DNA of 64,000 nt, from NCBI RefSeq assembly GCF_023650515.1, contig NZ_CP096016.1, forward strand, positions 50,001-114,000. The letters run 5' to 3'. Origin of the DNA: Alkalimarinus coralli. Lineage in GTDB: Bacteria; Pseudomonadota; Gammaproteobacteria; Pseudomonadales; Oleiphilaceae. The position numbers and the translations under genes were made by a program. This document shows, in pieces, positions 51,868-62,500 of the stretch; position 1 is the stretch's first letter; each line of letters starts with the position of its first letter. A model generated the notes under the pieces. That model searched no databases. It was not told the DNA's origin and was given only the letters and a program-made list of their open reading frames with translations.

Positions 51868-52764
51868 TTAGCGGCTTCTGCTAATAATAAACTCACTAAT
51901 TTGTGCCAGTCTTGAGGTGTCAATATTGGTGAGATTGTCGAGCGCTGATAGCGCCGATAGATGAAGTGCCTGTGCTTTTTCTCTGGCACCGTCTAACCCT
52001 AGCAGGGCGGGGTAAGTTGGCTTGTTCCTGGCTTCGTCTGCGCCTTGTGTTTTGCCCAGGGTTTCGGTATTGCTGGTGATATCCAGAATATCGTCTTGAA
52101 CCTGAAATGCGAGGCCTATGCTCTGTGCGTAAAGCCGCAGTTGCTGTAGCGTGCTTGCATCGGATATTTCAGCGCTTTGCGCGCCTAAAATAATGCTGGC
52201 TTCAATGAGTGCGCCGGTTTTATGGTTATGCATGTTTTCCAATGAGTCGAGGCTGAGTTGCTGGCCAACAGAGTCCAAGTCAATCGCCTGCCCGCCTACC
52301 ATTCCCAGGCTGCCACTGGCTGTGCTCAGTGTTTTCAGCATTTCGACTCTTGATTGAGGCGAGTGCTTACCTCTGGTACAGAGTATCTCGAAGGCCATTG
52401 CCTGCAACGCGTCACCCGCTAAAATAGCCGTGGCTTCATCATATTTAATATGACAGGTCGGTAAGCCTCGGCGTAGATCATCATCATCCATGGCTGGCAG
52501 GTCATCATGAATAAGGGAGTAGGCATGAATAAGTTCTACTGCGCTGGCTGCTGCGAGTGCGTCACTTTTGTCTATTCCAAACGCTTCGGCGGTCGCAAAT
52601 ACTAGAACAGGCCTTATTCTTTTGCCTCCAGACAGTGCGCTATATCTGATAGCCGAGTGTAGTTTCCGAGGTTCTATCGTGCTTGAGGGAAGCCAGCCAG
52701 TTAGTGTGTTATCGATTAATTCCTGGCTTTGGGTGAAGTAGCTGCTAATGTCGTTGTTATTCAT
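51868..52764 (-). CDS. ispA: Farnesyl diphosphate synthase
   Basis: A short-chain polyprenyl synthase of 298 residues. It has the first Asp-rich motif DDLPAMDDDDLRRG and the second DDILD. The GGKRIRP substrate-binding segment is near the N-terminus. Together with Dxs it supplies precursors for ubiquinone and undecaprenyl phosphate, which feed petABC and the dcw enzymes. It is placed 49 bases after xseB. Confidence 0.95.
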   Translation of the reverse strand: MNNNDISSYFTQSQELIDNTLTGWLPSSTIEPRKLHSAIRYSALSGGKRIRPVLVFATAEAFGIDKSDALAAASAVELIHAYSLIHDDLPAMDDDDLRRGLPTCHIKYDEATAILAGDALQAMAFEILCTRGKHSPQSRVEMLKTLSTASGSLGMVGGQAIDLDSVGQQLSLDSLENMHNHKTGALIEASIILGAQSAEISDASTLQQLRLYAQSIGLAFQVQDDILDITSNTETLGKTQGADEARNKPTYPALLGLDGAREKAQALHLSALSALDNLTNIDTSRLAQISEFIISRSR

Positions 52765-52813
52765 TTATCCGGTAGGCCTAATAAAAAGCTGCGTGCTGTT
52801 TGACGTCTGTGAA

Positions 52814-53077
52814 TTAGTCTTTGTCTGGGGTGAACCCAGTGGTTGAAAGCTCCCCATCGGAGTTTTTCATCAGAATATTAACTTTCTGTTCTGCATTTTG
52901 CAGTGCAGTTTGACAGTTTCGGGTCAGTTTCACCCCTTCTTCAAATGCTTCTAAAGAGCTTTCGAGCGTCAGTTCGCCTTGCTCCATTTTTCGAACAATC
53001 TCCTCAAGTTTTCTCAGTGACTGCTCGAAATCTACGGGGGCTTCACTCTCAGCCGCAATGTTTTTTGTCTTGGGCAT
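52814..53077 (-). CDS. xseB: Exodeoxyribonuclease VII small subunit
   Basis: An 87-residue helical protein that binds the large subunit XseA. The core FEQSLRKLEEIVRKMEQGELTLESS, LEAFEEGVKLTRNC is diagnostic. It is the first gene of the xseB-ispA-dxs operon, a common gammaproteobacterial arrangement. Confidence 0.94.
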   Translation of the reverse strand: MPKTKNIAAESEAPVDFEQSLRKLEEIVRKMEQGELTLESSLEAFEEGVKLTRNCQTALQNAEQKVNILMKNSDGELSTTGFTPDKD

Positions 53078-53408
53078 TGTCTTTCAGACCTGCTTGAAGT
53101 CGGTAAGTTGTTGTTTAGGCGCTACCATCATGAATATCAAAGTTACCATAGATTATTAAAATTATTCATGATTTTTGAAAAATTATAGCTACAATAATAA
53201 AGTGCATAACATTATACCAGACCAACAATAATCGAAATCATTTTTCTTTATTCTTGTACATATAAGTGTAATAGCGGATATGACGTGTGGCTTCATTATA
53301 TCCGGTTGGCATGGGTGAGAGTTTTTTCGACCTTGTGTATTGATTGATTGGTTATGTATGTATTGATTGATGACGTATTGTTGGTAAAGGCAAGATGAGG
53401 AGTAGCGG
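53078..53408. other. Divergent intergenic region between xseB and pomA
   Basis: About 330 AT-rich bases serving as control region for two divergent operons. It contains two copies of TGTATTGATTGAT (53336-53348 and 53359-53371, period 23 bases) just before the stator genes, and a CGGATAT / ATATCCG inverted repeat (53275-53281 and 53298-53304). No sigma-28 promoter match was found. Confidence 0.6.
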
Positions 53409-54173
53409 GTGGATTTAGCAAGCCTCTTAGGCTTAATTGGTGGTTTTGCTATCGTCATTATGGCGATGGTGTTGGGCGGCGGCGTTGGGATGTTTCTCGA
53501 TGTGCCATCGTTTCTGATTGTAATAATCGGAACCATCTTTGTTGCATTAATGAAGTTTACATTAGGGCAATTTCTGGGGGCAGGCAAAGTGGCTGCGAAA
53601 GCATTCATGTTCAAGATGGATAAGCCTGAAGAGCTGATTGAACAGATTGTGGAAATGGCTGATGCAGCGCGTAAAGGAGGTCTTTTGTCCCTTGAGGGAA
53701 AGGAAATCAATAATGATTTTTTGGCAAAAGGGATTCAACTGTTGGTAGATGGGCATGATGGTGATGTCGTTAAATCTCTGCTGACTAAAGATAAAAATCT
53801 TGCGGTGGAGCGCCATAGTTTAGGCAACAGTGTGTTTATGTCGATAGGCGATGTTGCGCCTGCAATGGGAATGATCGGTACGTTGGTCGGGCTGGTTGCA
53901 ATGTTATCAAATATGGATGACCCAAAATCAATAGGGCCTTCCATGGCTGTTGCCCTGCTAACAACGCTTTATGGTGCGATGGTCGGCAACATGATTGCCT
54001 TGCCTATCGCCGATAAATTGAAAATCAGAATGGCGGAAGAGCAGCTGCTAAAGTCGATGATTATAGATGCGTTATTGGCGATTCAGGCTGGCCAGAACCC
54101 TCGTGTAATTGAGCAAATGTTAAGAACTTACTTGCCGGAAGGTAAACGAGCATCTGCCGAAGCAGATGGCTAA
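53409..54173 (+). CDS. pomA: Flagellar stator protein, sodium-type PomA
   Basis: A 254-residue membrane protein with four spans, forming the ion channel of the flagellar stator with PomB. The start MDLASLLGLIGGFAIVIMA and the GDVAPAMGMIGTLVGLVAML segment match Vibrio PomA far better than proton-type MotA. The cytoplasmic loop between spans 2 and 3 carries charged residues that contact FliG. It starts at a GTG with GAGGAGTAGCGG upstream. It is cotranscribed with pomB. Confidence 0.93.
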   Translation: MDLASLLGLIGGFAIVIMAMVLGGGVGMFLDVPSFLIVIIGTIFVALMKFTLGQFLGAGKVAAKAFMFKMDKPEELIEQIVEMADAARKGGLLSLEGKEINNDFLAKGIQLLVDGHDGDVVKSLLTKDKNLAVERHSLGNSVFMSIGDVAPAMGMIGTLVGLVAMLSNMDDPKSIGPSMAVALLTTLYGAMVGNMIALPIADKLKIRMAEEQLLKSMIIDALLAIQAGQNPRVIEQMLRTYLPEGKRASAEADG

Positions 54174-54249
54174 TAACGTGCTCTCTGTGAACGGTGAAAT
54201 TTGCTGCTTTAGCTCAGCTGTAATAAATGTGTTGTGAGTGATTTTTTGA

Positions 54250-55242
54250 ATGAGTGATGAAGAAGAACAGGATTGTCCCGAATGCCCTGTCGGCCTTCCT
54301 GCTTGGTTAGCGACATTTGCGGATTTGATGTCGCTGTTGATGTGCTTTTTCGTATTGTTGCTCTCTTTTTCCGAGATGGATGCGCTGAAGTTTAAGCGCT
54401 TGGCTGGATCAATGAGAGAGGCTTTTGGGGTACAGAATCAGATTAAAGCCAATGATATTCCAAAGGGCACGAGTATTATTGCTCAGGAGTTTTCTCCCGG
54501 TCGTCCTGACCCTTCCCCCCTGCAAGTGGTGATGCAGCATACGACCGACCCTGATCAGTCAACCCTTGAGGTGTTATGCGAAGCCCAGATTAGCAAGGCC
54601 GTCGAAGATCAGTGCTCTGAGCAGGTCGGTGAGCAGCAGGCACTTAATGAAGTGGTGATTCAAAAGCTGCAAGAGCTGGTTGAGCAGACTGAAAGTAATG
54701 CTATGGACATGGCTGCCAAGCTTGAGAGCGAAATTCGCAGCAACATGGTTGAGATTGAGACCCGGGGGCGAAAGATTGTCATCAGGGTTCAGGAAAAAGG
54801 CTCCTTTTCGTCAGGCTCAGCAAGACTGCAAACAGACTTTTTTCCGGTGCTCGACAAGCTGATAGAGCTGCTTGCTGATATAGAGGGCAATATCGCAGTG
54901 GAAGGGCACACGGACAATATTCCTATTAATACCGCTCAGTTTCCTTCAAACTGGGATCTTTCGGTTGCGAGAGCGCTTGAGGTGTCTCATGGCTTGTTTG
55001 ATGATGGCACGTTAGATCAGAGCCGTTTCACTGTTACCGGGATGGCTGATACCAAACCATTAGTACCCAACGATACGCCAGAGGGCAGGGCTAAAAACAG
55101 GCGCGTTGAGATTATTCTTCAAGAGCCGGTCGATCCAGAGCTTAAGGAAAATATACGCAAAGCGCGTGAAGTAGACCCGGATAGCTTTAAAGGCGATGAC
55201 TTTGATGGGTTTGAAGAGCTAAATCCAGATGAGATTTTCTAG
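54250..55242 (+). CDS. pomB: Flagellar stator protein, sodium-type PomB
   Basis: A 330-residue partner of PomA. The single membrane span contains the ion-binding Asp25 (WLATFADLMSLLMCFF), in a context almost identical to Vibrio PomB, and the short N-terminus has the CPEC pair. A plug/linker region is followed by an OmpA-like peptidoglycan-binding domain (VEGHTDNIPINT, SVARALEV, GRAKNRRVEI). The acidic C-terminus is extended. The sodium type is inferred from this similarity. Confidence 0.93.
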   Translation: MSDEEEQDCPECPVGLPAWLATFADLMSLLMCFFVLLLSFSEMDALKFKRLAGSMREAFGVQNQIKANDIPKGTSIIAQEFSPGRPDPSPLQVVMQHTTDPDQSTLEVLCEAQISKAVEDQCSEQVGEQQALNEVVIQKLQELVEQTESNAMDMAAKLESEIRSNMVEIETRGRKIVIRVQEKGSFSSGSARLQTDFFPVLDKLIELLADIEGNIAVEGHTDNIPINTAQFPSNWDLSVARALEVSHGLFDDGTLDQSRFTVTGMADTKPLVPNDTPEGRAKNRRVEIILQEPVDPELKENIRKAREVDPDSFKGDDFDGFEELNPDEIF

Positions 55243-55321
55243 CGTGTGCTGAGTGTCTATAGATGGTGAAACTGGCTTTTTATAGTAATGATGACAAGGG
55301 AAGCGCAAGGCAATAATAGAT

Positions 55322-55903
55322 ATGCACAATAATAATCAAGAGCGAAGGCGTTACTTTAGAATTGTCGATCAGGTTGCCATTAGCTATCGGCTGTTACCTG
55401 AAGACGAGGCTGCAGCAACAGGTGTGGGTATTAATTCGCCTGCTGCATTGATTGCGCAGCTGGAAAACCAAATATCGGCCTCACTTGAAACACTGCGCTC
55501 AGCCCAACCTCAAGTGCATGAGTTGATGGAGCTATTCAATAGAAAAATAAACCTGGTTTTATCGCTGGATGAGTCACTCTCAGAACCTGACAGTCAGCAG
55601 CAGAAACGCTCTCAGCAGGTTAGTATCAGTGCCTGCGGAATTGCATTCCCGGCTCCTGAGCAGTTACGGCCCAACGATAGACTATTACTGGATTTGACGC
55701 TGTTCCCTTCTAATGTTTGTCTTAAGCTGGTTGCTGTTGTCATTAGTAGTGACTCGATGGAAGAGCCAATTGGGGATGACTGCTATATCGTTAGAGCAGA
55801 CTTTGTTGACATTACCAGCAATGAGCAGGAAGTGCTGGTGCAACATGTTATTAAACGACAGACTCAGCAGCTGAAAGAAAGACGCGAATCGAGGCAAAAA
55901 TAA
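55322..55903 (+). CDS. PilZ-domain protein next to the stator genes
   Basis: A 193-residue protein. The N-terminal QERRRYFRI gives the RxxxR half of the c-di-GMP binding motif, and VSISACGIAF in the middle corresponds to the D/NxSxxG half, with Ser in place of the first acidic residue and Cys at one position. A helical stretch (residues about 40-90) separates the two, which is unusual for a minimal PilZ. It lies 79 bases after pomB on the same strand, so a role in c-di-GMP control of motility is plausible but inferred. Confidence 0.75.
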   Translation: MHNNNQERRRYFRIVDQVAISYRLLPEDEAAATGVGINSPAALIAQLENQISASLETLRSAQPQVHELMELFNRKINLVLSLDESLSEPDSQQQKRSQQVSISACGIAFPAPEQLRPNDRLLLDLTLFPSNVCLKLVAVVISSDSMEEPIGDDCYIVRADFVDITSNEQEVLVQHVIKRQTQQLKERRESRQK

Positions 55904-55916
55904 TGGGTGTAATGCC

Positions 55917-56684
55917 TTATAGCGCGAACCTTGACCTCTCTGCTGGCGTGCCACCTTCTGAATAGTTTTGTTCCACAAAGCTGATGCCGCCATTGCCTTG
56001 CACTCTTAGAATGGTACTTGTTCGAGTGCCATACCCGGGGCTTTTTATAAACAAAGGGGACAGTAGTTTCTCAATCATTTTGCCAACCCCCGTCTCAGGC
56101 AACAAGGACTCTTCTGCTTGCTGGTCGTTTTGGAGAAGTGTCAAGAGTGCCTCCTCTTTTGCTGAAGGTGAGTCATAGTCGAGGTTTACTATTTTACTAA
56201 AACTGTCTACTCCCGTTGTTACCTTTGGCCAAGGAGTATTCAGTAAATGGTTGCTGAGACCATAGACCCCAGAAGATAACTCACAAGGTGGCTGGTTGCT
56301 TCTGTTCGAGTAATAATAGAGCGACGAGCTGTCACCGACTAAAAGGTTGAAGCCTGCGTATTGGTCATGATTTTGTTGAAGTTCTTGCAGATAATCTGCC
56401 GGTTTTTGCTCACCTATCAGGTACTGCGCTGTCAGAGCGCCTCTGGATAGAGGGTACTGCTTTTTATCGGGCCTTCTAAAGTTAGTGACTGCGGCGAACT
56501 TGCCTCCGCGAGTAACGCCCAGCCATGTACCATGTTGTTGTAAATCTCTGCCCGCCAGTAGTTGCTCGTTATCTTGCCAGAAATGAGCATTTTGGCTGGG
56601 GCGTTTGTAAAACTCATCTCTATTGGCGGCAACGATCAGCTGCTCTTCGGCGCCTGGGTTCCAGGCGAATAAAATAAGGCACAT
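55917..56684 (-). CDS. NRDE/TANGO2-family protein
   Basis: A 255-residue member of the NRDE family, named for the motif visible as AANRDEFYKRPS after the N-terminal MCLILFAW. The Cys at position 2 fits the N-terminal-nucleophile fold proposed for the family. GRDLQQHGTWLGVTRGGKFAAVTNFR is the second conserved block. Biochemical function is not established; the human relative TANGO2 is linked to haem and lipid handling. It is convergent with the PilZ gene, with 13 bases between stops. Confidence 0.85.
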   Translation of the reverse strand: MCLILFAWNPGAEEQLIVAANRDEFYKRPSQNAHFWQDNEQLLAGRDLQQHGTWLGVTRGGKFAAVTNFRRPDKKQYPLSRGALTAQYLIGEQKPADYLQELQQNHDQYAGFNLLVGDSSSLYYYSNRSNQPPCELSSGVYGLSNHLLNTPWPKVTTGVDSFSKIVNLDYDSPSAKEEALLTLLQNDQQAEESLLPETGVGKMIEKLLSPLFIKSPGYGTRTSTILRVQGNGGISFVEQNYSEGGTPAERSRFAL

Positions 56685-56855
56685 TAAGTTGACTCAAAAA
56701 TGAAAAATCTTAAGACCATGTTTTACCACTATGGCCGCTTCTTGTGTATCATACCACTCTCAAAAAAACATGAGCGGTAGATGATAGGGTTTGGTCTACT
56801 TTTTCCTCTCGGCTTTGGCTCTAGCGCTGAACGAATATAAGGGTTTATTGGATAA

Positions 56856-57641
56856 ATGGTTGTTCTGCTGTATTTGGTGTTAGGGGCAATTGCCGGGCTA
56901 CTGGCGGGTTTATTTGGCATTGGTGGCGGGCTGATTATTGTTCCCGTTTTGGTATTTAGTTTTGCGTATCAGGGTATTTCACCTGACGTATTAACGCATA
57001 TGGCGGTTGGCACATCACTGGCGACGATAGTCTTCACCTCCTTGAGTTCAGTTAAAACGCACCATGAAAAAGGGGGCGTTCGCTGGGAATTATTTAAACC
57101 AATGACCGTAGGCATTGTCTTAGGCGCTGCGCTCGGGGTCTATACGGCAGCAGAGTTGAGTGGCCCGGTGCTGCAAAAGGTCATCGGTGTGTTTGCTATT
57201 GTAATGGCCGCTCAAATGGGCTTTGGATTGAAACCCAAACCAGCCCGTGAGGTGCCAGGCAACAAAGGGCTGATGGGCGTAGGTGCAGGGATTGGCTGGG
57301 CTTCGGCTATATTTGGTATTGGTGGTGGCTCATTGTCGGTTCCTTTTTTAACCTGGTGCAATGTTCGCATGCAGCAGGCGGTGGGTACTTCAGCCGCCTG
57401 CGGGCTACCCATAGCGGTATCTGCGGCAGTGACAAATATCTACAAAGGCTGGGGGGAGCCCGCCTTGCCGGAGTGGAGTGCCGGGTTTATTTACCTACCT
57501 GCTTTCATCGGCATTGTGATGACCAGCGTGTACTTCGCTCGGGTAGGCGCTAAGCTAGCGCATAAATTATCGGCTGAGAAACTTAAACGTATTTTTGCTT
57601 TGTTACTTGTCTTTGTTGGGCTTCGGTTTCTGTTAGCCTAA
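56856..57641 (+). CDS. TauE/SafE-family membrane permease
   Basis: A 261-residue protein with about eight membrane helices and two repeated halves, each with a Gly-rich motif (GLFGIGGGLIIVPVLV near the N-terminus and ASAIFGIGGGSLSVPFL in the second half). The family includes exporters of sulfite or organosulfonates. The substrate here cannot be told. It is followed by lgt after 77 bases. Confidence 0.88.
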   Translation: MVVLLYLVLGAIAGLLAGLFGIGGGLIIVPVLVFSFAYQGISPDVLTHMAVGTSLATIVFTSLSSVKTHHEKGGVRWELFKPMTVGIVLGAALGVYTAAELSGPVLQKVIGVFAIVMAAQMGFGLKPKPAREVPGNKGLMGVGAGIGWASAIFGIGGGSLSVPFLTWCNVRMQQAVGTSAACGLPIAVSAAVTNIYKGWGEPALPEWSAGFIYLPAFIGIVMTSVYFARVGAKLAHKLSAEKLKRIFALLLVFVGLRFLLA

Positions 57642-57718
57642 CGGTTTCTGCTAAGGTGGCAAGATGTGTACATGGCAACTTCAAAGCGGCATAAAAAGCG
57701 GCGTAAAGGAATAACTAA

Positions 57719-58534
57719 ATGTTGAAATACCCTCAAATAGATCCCGTGGCGGTTTCAATCGGGCCTCTTAAGGTTCATTGGTATGGGCTGATGTATCTAA
57801 TAGGGTTTGCTACGGCATGGTTCTTAGGTAAGAAACGTGCGACAAAACCATGGTCACCAATAAAACCGGAGCAGATGGGCGACCTTATCTTCTATTGCGC
57901 GATGGGTGTCGTGCTGGGGGGGCGGTTTGGTTATGTCTTTTTCTATAACTTCGATCGCTTTCTGGATGATCCGTTGTGGCTCTTCATGGTATGGGAAGGA
58001 GGGATGTCATTCCATGGTGGGCTAATTGGGGTCATTCTGGCGATGTTTTGGTTTGGGCGTCAGCTGGGCCGCACGTTTTTTGAGATATCTGACTTTGTCG
58101 CACCGTTGGTGCCGGTAGGGTTAGGAATGGGGCGACTGGGCAACTTTATTGGTGGCGAGTTGTGGGGAAGACAAACAGATGTCGCCTGGGCGATGATTTT
58201 TCCCCGTGACCCTGAACAACTGCTTAGGCACCCGTCACAGCTATACCAGTTTGCGTTAGAGGGTGTGGCGCTATTTGCTGTGTTGTGGTGGTTTTCTTCC
58301 AGGCAGCGGCCCAAAATGGCTATCTCAGGTCTATTTTTACTTTGCTATGGGGCGTTTCGCATTGTTGTTGAATTTTTCCGCCAGCCCGACGAGCATCTTG
58401 GTTATATTGCCTGGGATTGGTTGACGATGGGACAACTATTGTCGTTACCGATGGTGATTATTGGTATCGGGATGATGATTTGGGCTTATCGTATGAACAG
58501 TGTTGCTGGCACATCCTCGCCAGAAAAAGTTTAA
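57719..58534 (+). CDS. lgt: Prolipoprotein diacylglyceryl transferase
   Basis: An inner-membrane enzyme of 271 residues with seven spans. It transfers diacylglyceryl from phosphatidylglycerol to the lipobox Cys of proteins such as LpoA. The essential [10 protein letters not shown] His-Gly-Gly motif and the Lgt signature [14 protein letters not shown] are present, with [19 protein letters not shown] near the end. It precedes thyA by 31 bases, the conserved lgt-thyA pair. Confidence 0.96.
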   Translation: MLKYPQIDPVAVSIGPLKVHWYGLMYLIGFATAWFLGKKRATKPWSPIKPEQMGDLIFYCAMGVVLGGRFGYVFFYNFDRFLDDPLWLFMVWEGGMSFHGGLIGVILAMFWFGRQLGRTFFEISDFVAPLVPVGLGMGRLGNFIGGELWGRQTDVAWAMIFPRDPEQLLRHPSQLYQFALEGVALFAVLWWFSSRQRPKMAISGLFLLCYGAFRIVVEFFRQPDEHLGYIAWDWLTMGQLLSLPMVIIGIGMMIWAYRMNSVAGTSSPEKV

Positions 58535-58565
58535 GAATGATGACGTAAATTATAGGTAGTGTTAG

Positions 58566-59405
58566 ATGAAAGCGTATTTGGACTTAATGCAAGATGTAGT
58601 TGATAGCGGAACTGACAAAGGCGATAGAACAGGCGTGGGCACCCGCTCTGTGTTTGGTCGACAAATTCGCTTTGACCTATCCAAAGGTTTTCCGCTGGTC
58701 ACGACTAAAAAAATTCACTTAAAAAGTGTTATTTATGAACTGCTTTGGTTTCTAAAGGGGTCAACTGACAATACCTGGCTTAAAGAACGCGGTGTTTCTA
58801 TCTGGGATGCCTGGGCAACGGATACGGGTGACCTGGGGCCGATTTATGGCAAACAGTGGCGCAGTTGGCTAGGGCCAAATGGTGAAACGGTTGATCAGAT
58901 CTCAGAGGTTATTGAGCAGATAAAAACAAAACCCGACTCCAGGCGCCTTATTGTTTCTGCCTGGAATCCGGCAGAGCTGCCCGATGAGTCTATAGGGCCT
59001 CAGGCGAATGTCGAACAGGGGCGAATGGCGCTGGCCCCTTGTCACTGCTTGTTTCAGTTTTATGTGTTGGACGGAAAGTTATCCTGTCAACTATATCAGC
59101 GTAGTGCAGATCTATTTCTGGGAGTGCCCTTTAACATCGCCAGTTATGCGTTGTTGACCCATATGATTGCAGACCAGTGCGGGCTGGATGTTGGTGAGTT
59201 TATTCATACCTTTGGCGACTGTCACCTTTATCAGAACCACCTGAATGATGATATTGTGTTTAAACAGCTCAAAAGAACGCCACGATCGCTTCCCAAACTA
59301 GTGATTAAACGTAAGCCCGATACGATATTTGACTATGAGTTCGAGGACTTTGAATTTGAAGGTTATGACCCAGACTCTTTAATCAGAGCACCGATTGCGG
59401 TGTAG
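58566..59405 (+). CDS. thyA: Thymidylate synthase
   Basis: Makes dTMP from dUMP with methylene-tetrahydrofolate; 279 residues, against 264 in E. coli. The extra length is a short insert in the middle (around [15 protein letters not shown]). The nucleophile Cys is in [12 protein letters not shown], followed by [22 protein letters not shown]. It produces dihydrofolate, which FolA, encoded 3.5 kb further on, regenerates. Confidence 0.97.
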   Translation: MKAYLDLMQDVVDSGTDKGDRTGVGTRSVFGRQIRFDLSKGFPLVTTKKIHLKSVIYELLWFLKGSTDNTWLKERGVSIWDAWATDTGDLGPIYGKQWRSWLGPNGETVDQISEVIEQIKTKPDSRRLIVSAWNPAELPDESIGPQANVEQGRMALAPCHCLFQFYVLDGKLSCQLYQRSADLFLGVPFNIASYALLTHMIADQCGLDVGEFIHTFGDCHLYQNHLNDDIVFKQLKRTPRSLPKLVIKRKPDTIFDYEFEDFEFEGYDPDSLIRAPIAV

Positions 59406-59449
59406 TATTTGCGGTGTCGTATTGCAAACCGTCGTTTAAAATTATAATA

Positions 59450-59483
59450 AAAAAGGGAGCTGCGTAATGCGGCTCCCTTTTTA
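59450..59483. terminator. Bidirectional terminator between thyA and the chemoreceptor gene
   Basis: AAAAAGGGAGC and GCTCCCTTTTT form an 11-base stem with T runs on either strand, so it can serve both convergent genes. Confidence 0.85.
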
Positions 59484-59505
59484 CAGATTTCTACTGATAT
59501 CCCTG

Positions 59506-62500
59506 TTAAAAATCTTCCCAGTCATCATCATTTGAAAATGATGCTGCGTTTCCGTTACCGGTTGTTTTACTCTCGTAAGACCGTGGTTGGTAGGACTTTA
59601 TCGCTTCGGGCTGTGATGTGTTCTCAATGGGCTCTGCTGATATGTACCCGCCCACTTTAAAGAAACCAATTAACCTGTTCATTCCCGACGCCTGTTCAGA
59701 CATTGCCTCGCTGGCTGCAGAGGCTTCTTCCACTAATGCTGCGTTCTGTTGCGTCATTTCATCCATTTGGGCAACGGCTTGGTTAATCTGCTCGATGCCA
59801 GAGGTTTGTTCTGCCGCAGCATTGTTTACTTCGTTGATCATGCTGGCAACACGGTCTACGGCGTTAACTATTGCCCCCAGCGTGTCACCCGATTCATTAA
59901 CCAGATTTGAGCCTGTTTCTACTTTAACAACACTGTCTCGAATGAGGTTTTTAATCTCTTTCGCGGCATCAGCTGAGCGTTTTGACAGGTTGCGAACTTC
60001 ACCTGCCACCACTGCAAACCCTCTGCCTTGCTCTCCGGCTCTTGCTGCTTCTACGGCTGCGTTCAAGGCGAGCAGGTTAGTTTGAAATGCAATTTCATCG
60101 ATAACGCCGATAATATCATTAATGCGATTGCTCGACGTGAGTATCTCCTTCATGGCTTCAACGGCTTCTTGAACGATTGCACCACCGTGCTCGGCTTTGT
60201 TTTTTGCATCGGTAGCAAGTTGGTTGGCTTCACCTGCATTATCAGAACTTTGTTTAACCGTAGCGGTGATCTCTTCCATGCTGGAGGCTGTTTCTTCCAA
60301 CGAACTGGCCTGTTCTTCTGTTCGCTGGCTGAGGTCAGTATTGCCTTGGGCTATTTCATCTGCGGCAGTATGTACCGTATTTGCAGCCTCTCTGATTTGT
60401 GTAATGATCTCAGTCAGTTTACTGATTGTGCTATTGGCATCCTCCTTGATGCGCTGAAAGTCGCCATCGTACTCTTGTTCGATGGATTTTGTCAGGTCGC
60501 CCTCGGCTAACTGCGCGAATAGTTGGCCAATATCTGAAACAAAGGATGAAGAGCTTTCAAGTAGTTCGTTGAGCCCAACACTGAGTTTTTTGAAGAACCC
60601 TTCTTTGTCATCAAGTGAAATGCGTTTAGATAGATCGCCTTGGGATGCTGACTCAACAATCGCATCAATCTCTTTTTCGATCGCCACCTCATTGGTTCGG
60701 TCTTCCCACTCAACAACCGTTCCGAGTCTGTTGCCATTGTCACCAAACACAGGCGTTGTAACCAGAGTGAAAGTCCGCCCACCGATTTTAATCGTTGTTT
60801 CATACGGGTCTGTGAGTGCCGCCATCATTTGCCGTTGATGTGTCGGGTTTTTATGGAATATATCGACATTGGCACCCATTAATTTCTCGGCGTCAAATTC
60901 GCTTAGGTCTTTCTGAAGGTCTTTTTCTGCGTCTTTGAACATGCGCTTAACCGCGTTGTTCATATAGATAATATTCAGGTTAGAATCAGCCATCATCACG
61001 TTGGTATTACATACATCCAGCGCCTGACGCACGCGGGTCGCGGCAGCTGCTCGCTTGGCACTGTCTTCAACATCAAAGCCATTCTTAATCCGCATGGTGG
61101 TAATGGAACGGGTGAGCGAAGACAGCTCGTTGTTGCCGTTCATCTCAAGTGTCTGGCTATAGTCTCCATTACGGATTGCAGCCAGGTTGGTTAAGCTGTC
61201 TTTGATGGTGTTGAGCGTTTTTCGGCTCACTGTAATGCCAATTAGCGTGACTAGAAGCACTGACAAAGCCGTAAGTGTTGAAAGCAGGTAGAATGTGAAC
61301 GAAAGACTATCTACACGTCTTTCCAGTAGTGCTTCCAATAAGTTGGCCGATTGGTCATAGAGTGCGAACGATTCGCCTATCGCTCGGGTGCCTGCTTGAA
61401 ATAATGCCTGCGAGTCGCCCCTGAAACGGCCATCACGAACCGCAGTGATGGCAGTAATAAATTCAGTGATGGCTGCCTCTGCTTCGCCTTCCTGGGTTCC
61501 AAGGGCGCTGGCGACCTCCTGGCTTGCTGTAGCGGCACTTTTGTAGGACTTTGTTACAGCTTTGAATGTGATATTTAATGCTATCGTAAGCTCATCTATT
61601 CGTTGCTGCTGGGCCGCACTAGGCACGCCGCCTTCTGCAATGATGCCTGCTCCTAACCCTCTGGCTTGCCCCATAAACTCAACTAATTGAGGTATATGGT
61701 TGATGATGAGCTCCATGTTATAAGAGCTGTCCAGGTCGGGATCCAGGACCAGATTTGATGTGTCGCCCACATAGATAATCAGTTGCAGAATATCATCAAT
61801 AAACTCAGTATGGCGGGCAAAGCTCTGTCCAGGTGTGAGTGAAAAAGCCAATGACTTAATGGACTTCCACTCTTCGAAGAGAGCATTCAGGTGCTGCGTT
61901 GTGTTGAGTGACTCACCGAGCTGGCTATCAACCTGAAATGCTTGTGAAAACGCCTCATCGATATCTTTTCGTCGCTGTTTTATTTGGCTTTCAAAACCGG
62001 TATTGCCCTTGAGATAGGCGTTGGTCATGCCTCTATGTTGTGGTGCTAGCTCAAGCAGTGATCGTAAAGGCTTTACGTACTCCACACCTAACAGCTCTTT
62101 TGATGAAAAGTCTACGTTTTCCTTTTGAATGCTCAGTTTTGCGACGATAACCGCTACTAAAAAAGCGAAAATGACTCCCAGTACGATGAACTGGTGAGCC
62201 AATTTAATATTGCCAAATTTAGCCAAAACCGATGCGATTCCGGTCTTGACCGGGTTGCCATTCTTTAGACCGAGCTTTCCATCTTTAATTTTTTGGAGAG
62301 CTATTTCTGCCGCTTTAATTTCTTCTCGGGTCGGCTTCGAGCGAACAGACATGTACTCAACAATATTACCGTCTTTCCAAACCGGCGTTACATTGGCTTT
62401 TACCCAATAAAAATCGCCATTCTTACAGCGGTTTTTCAGTACCTGAACCCAGGGCTTTCCCTCTTTAAGCGTGCCCCATAAGTCTTCAAATGCAGCAGGT

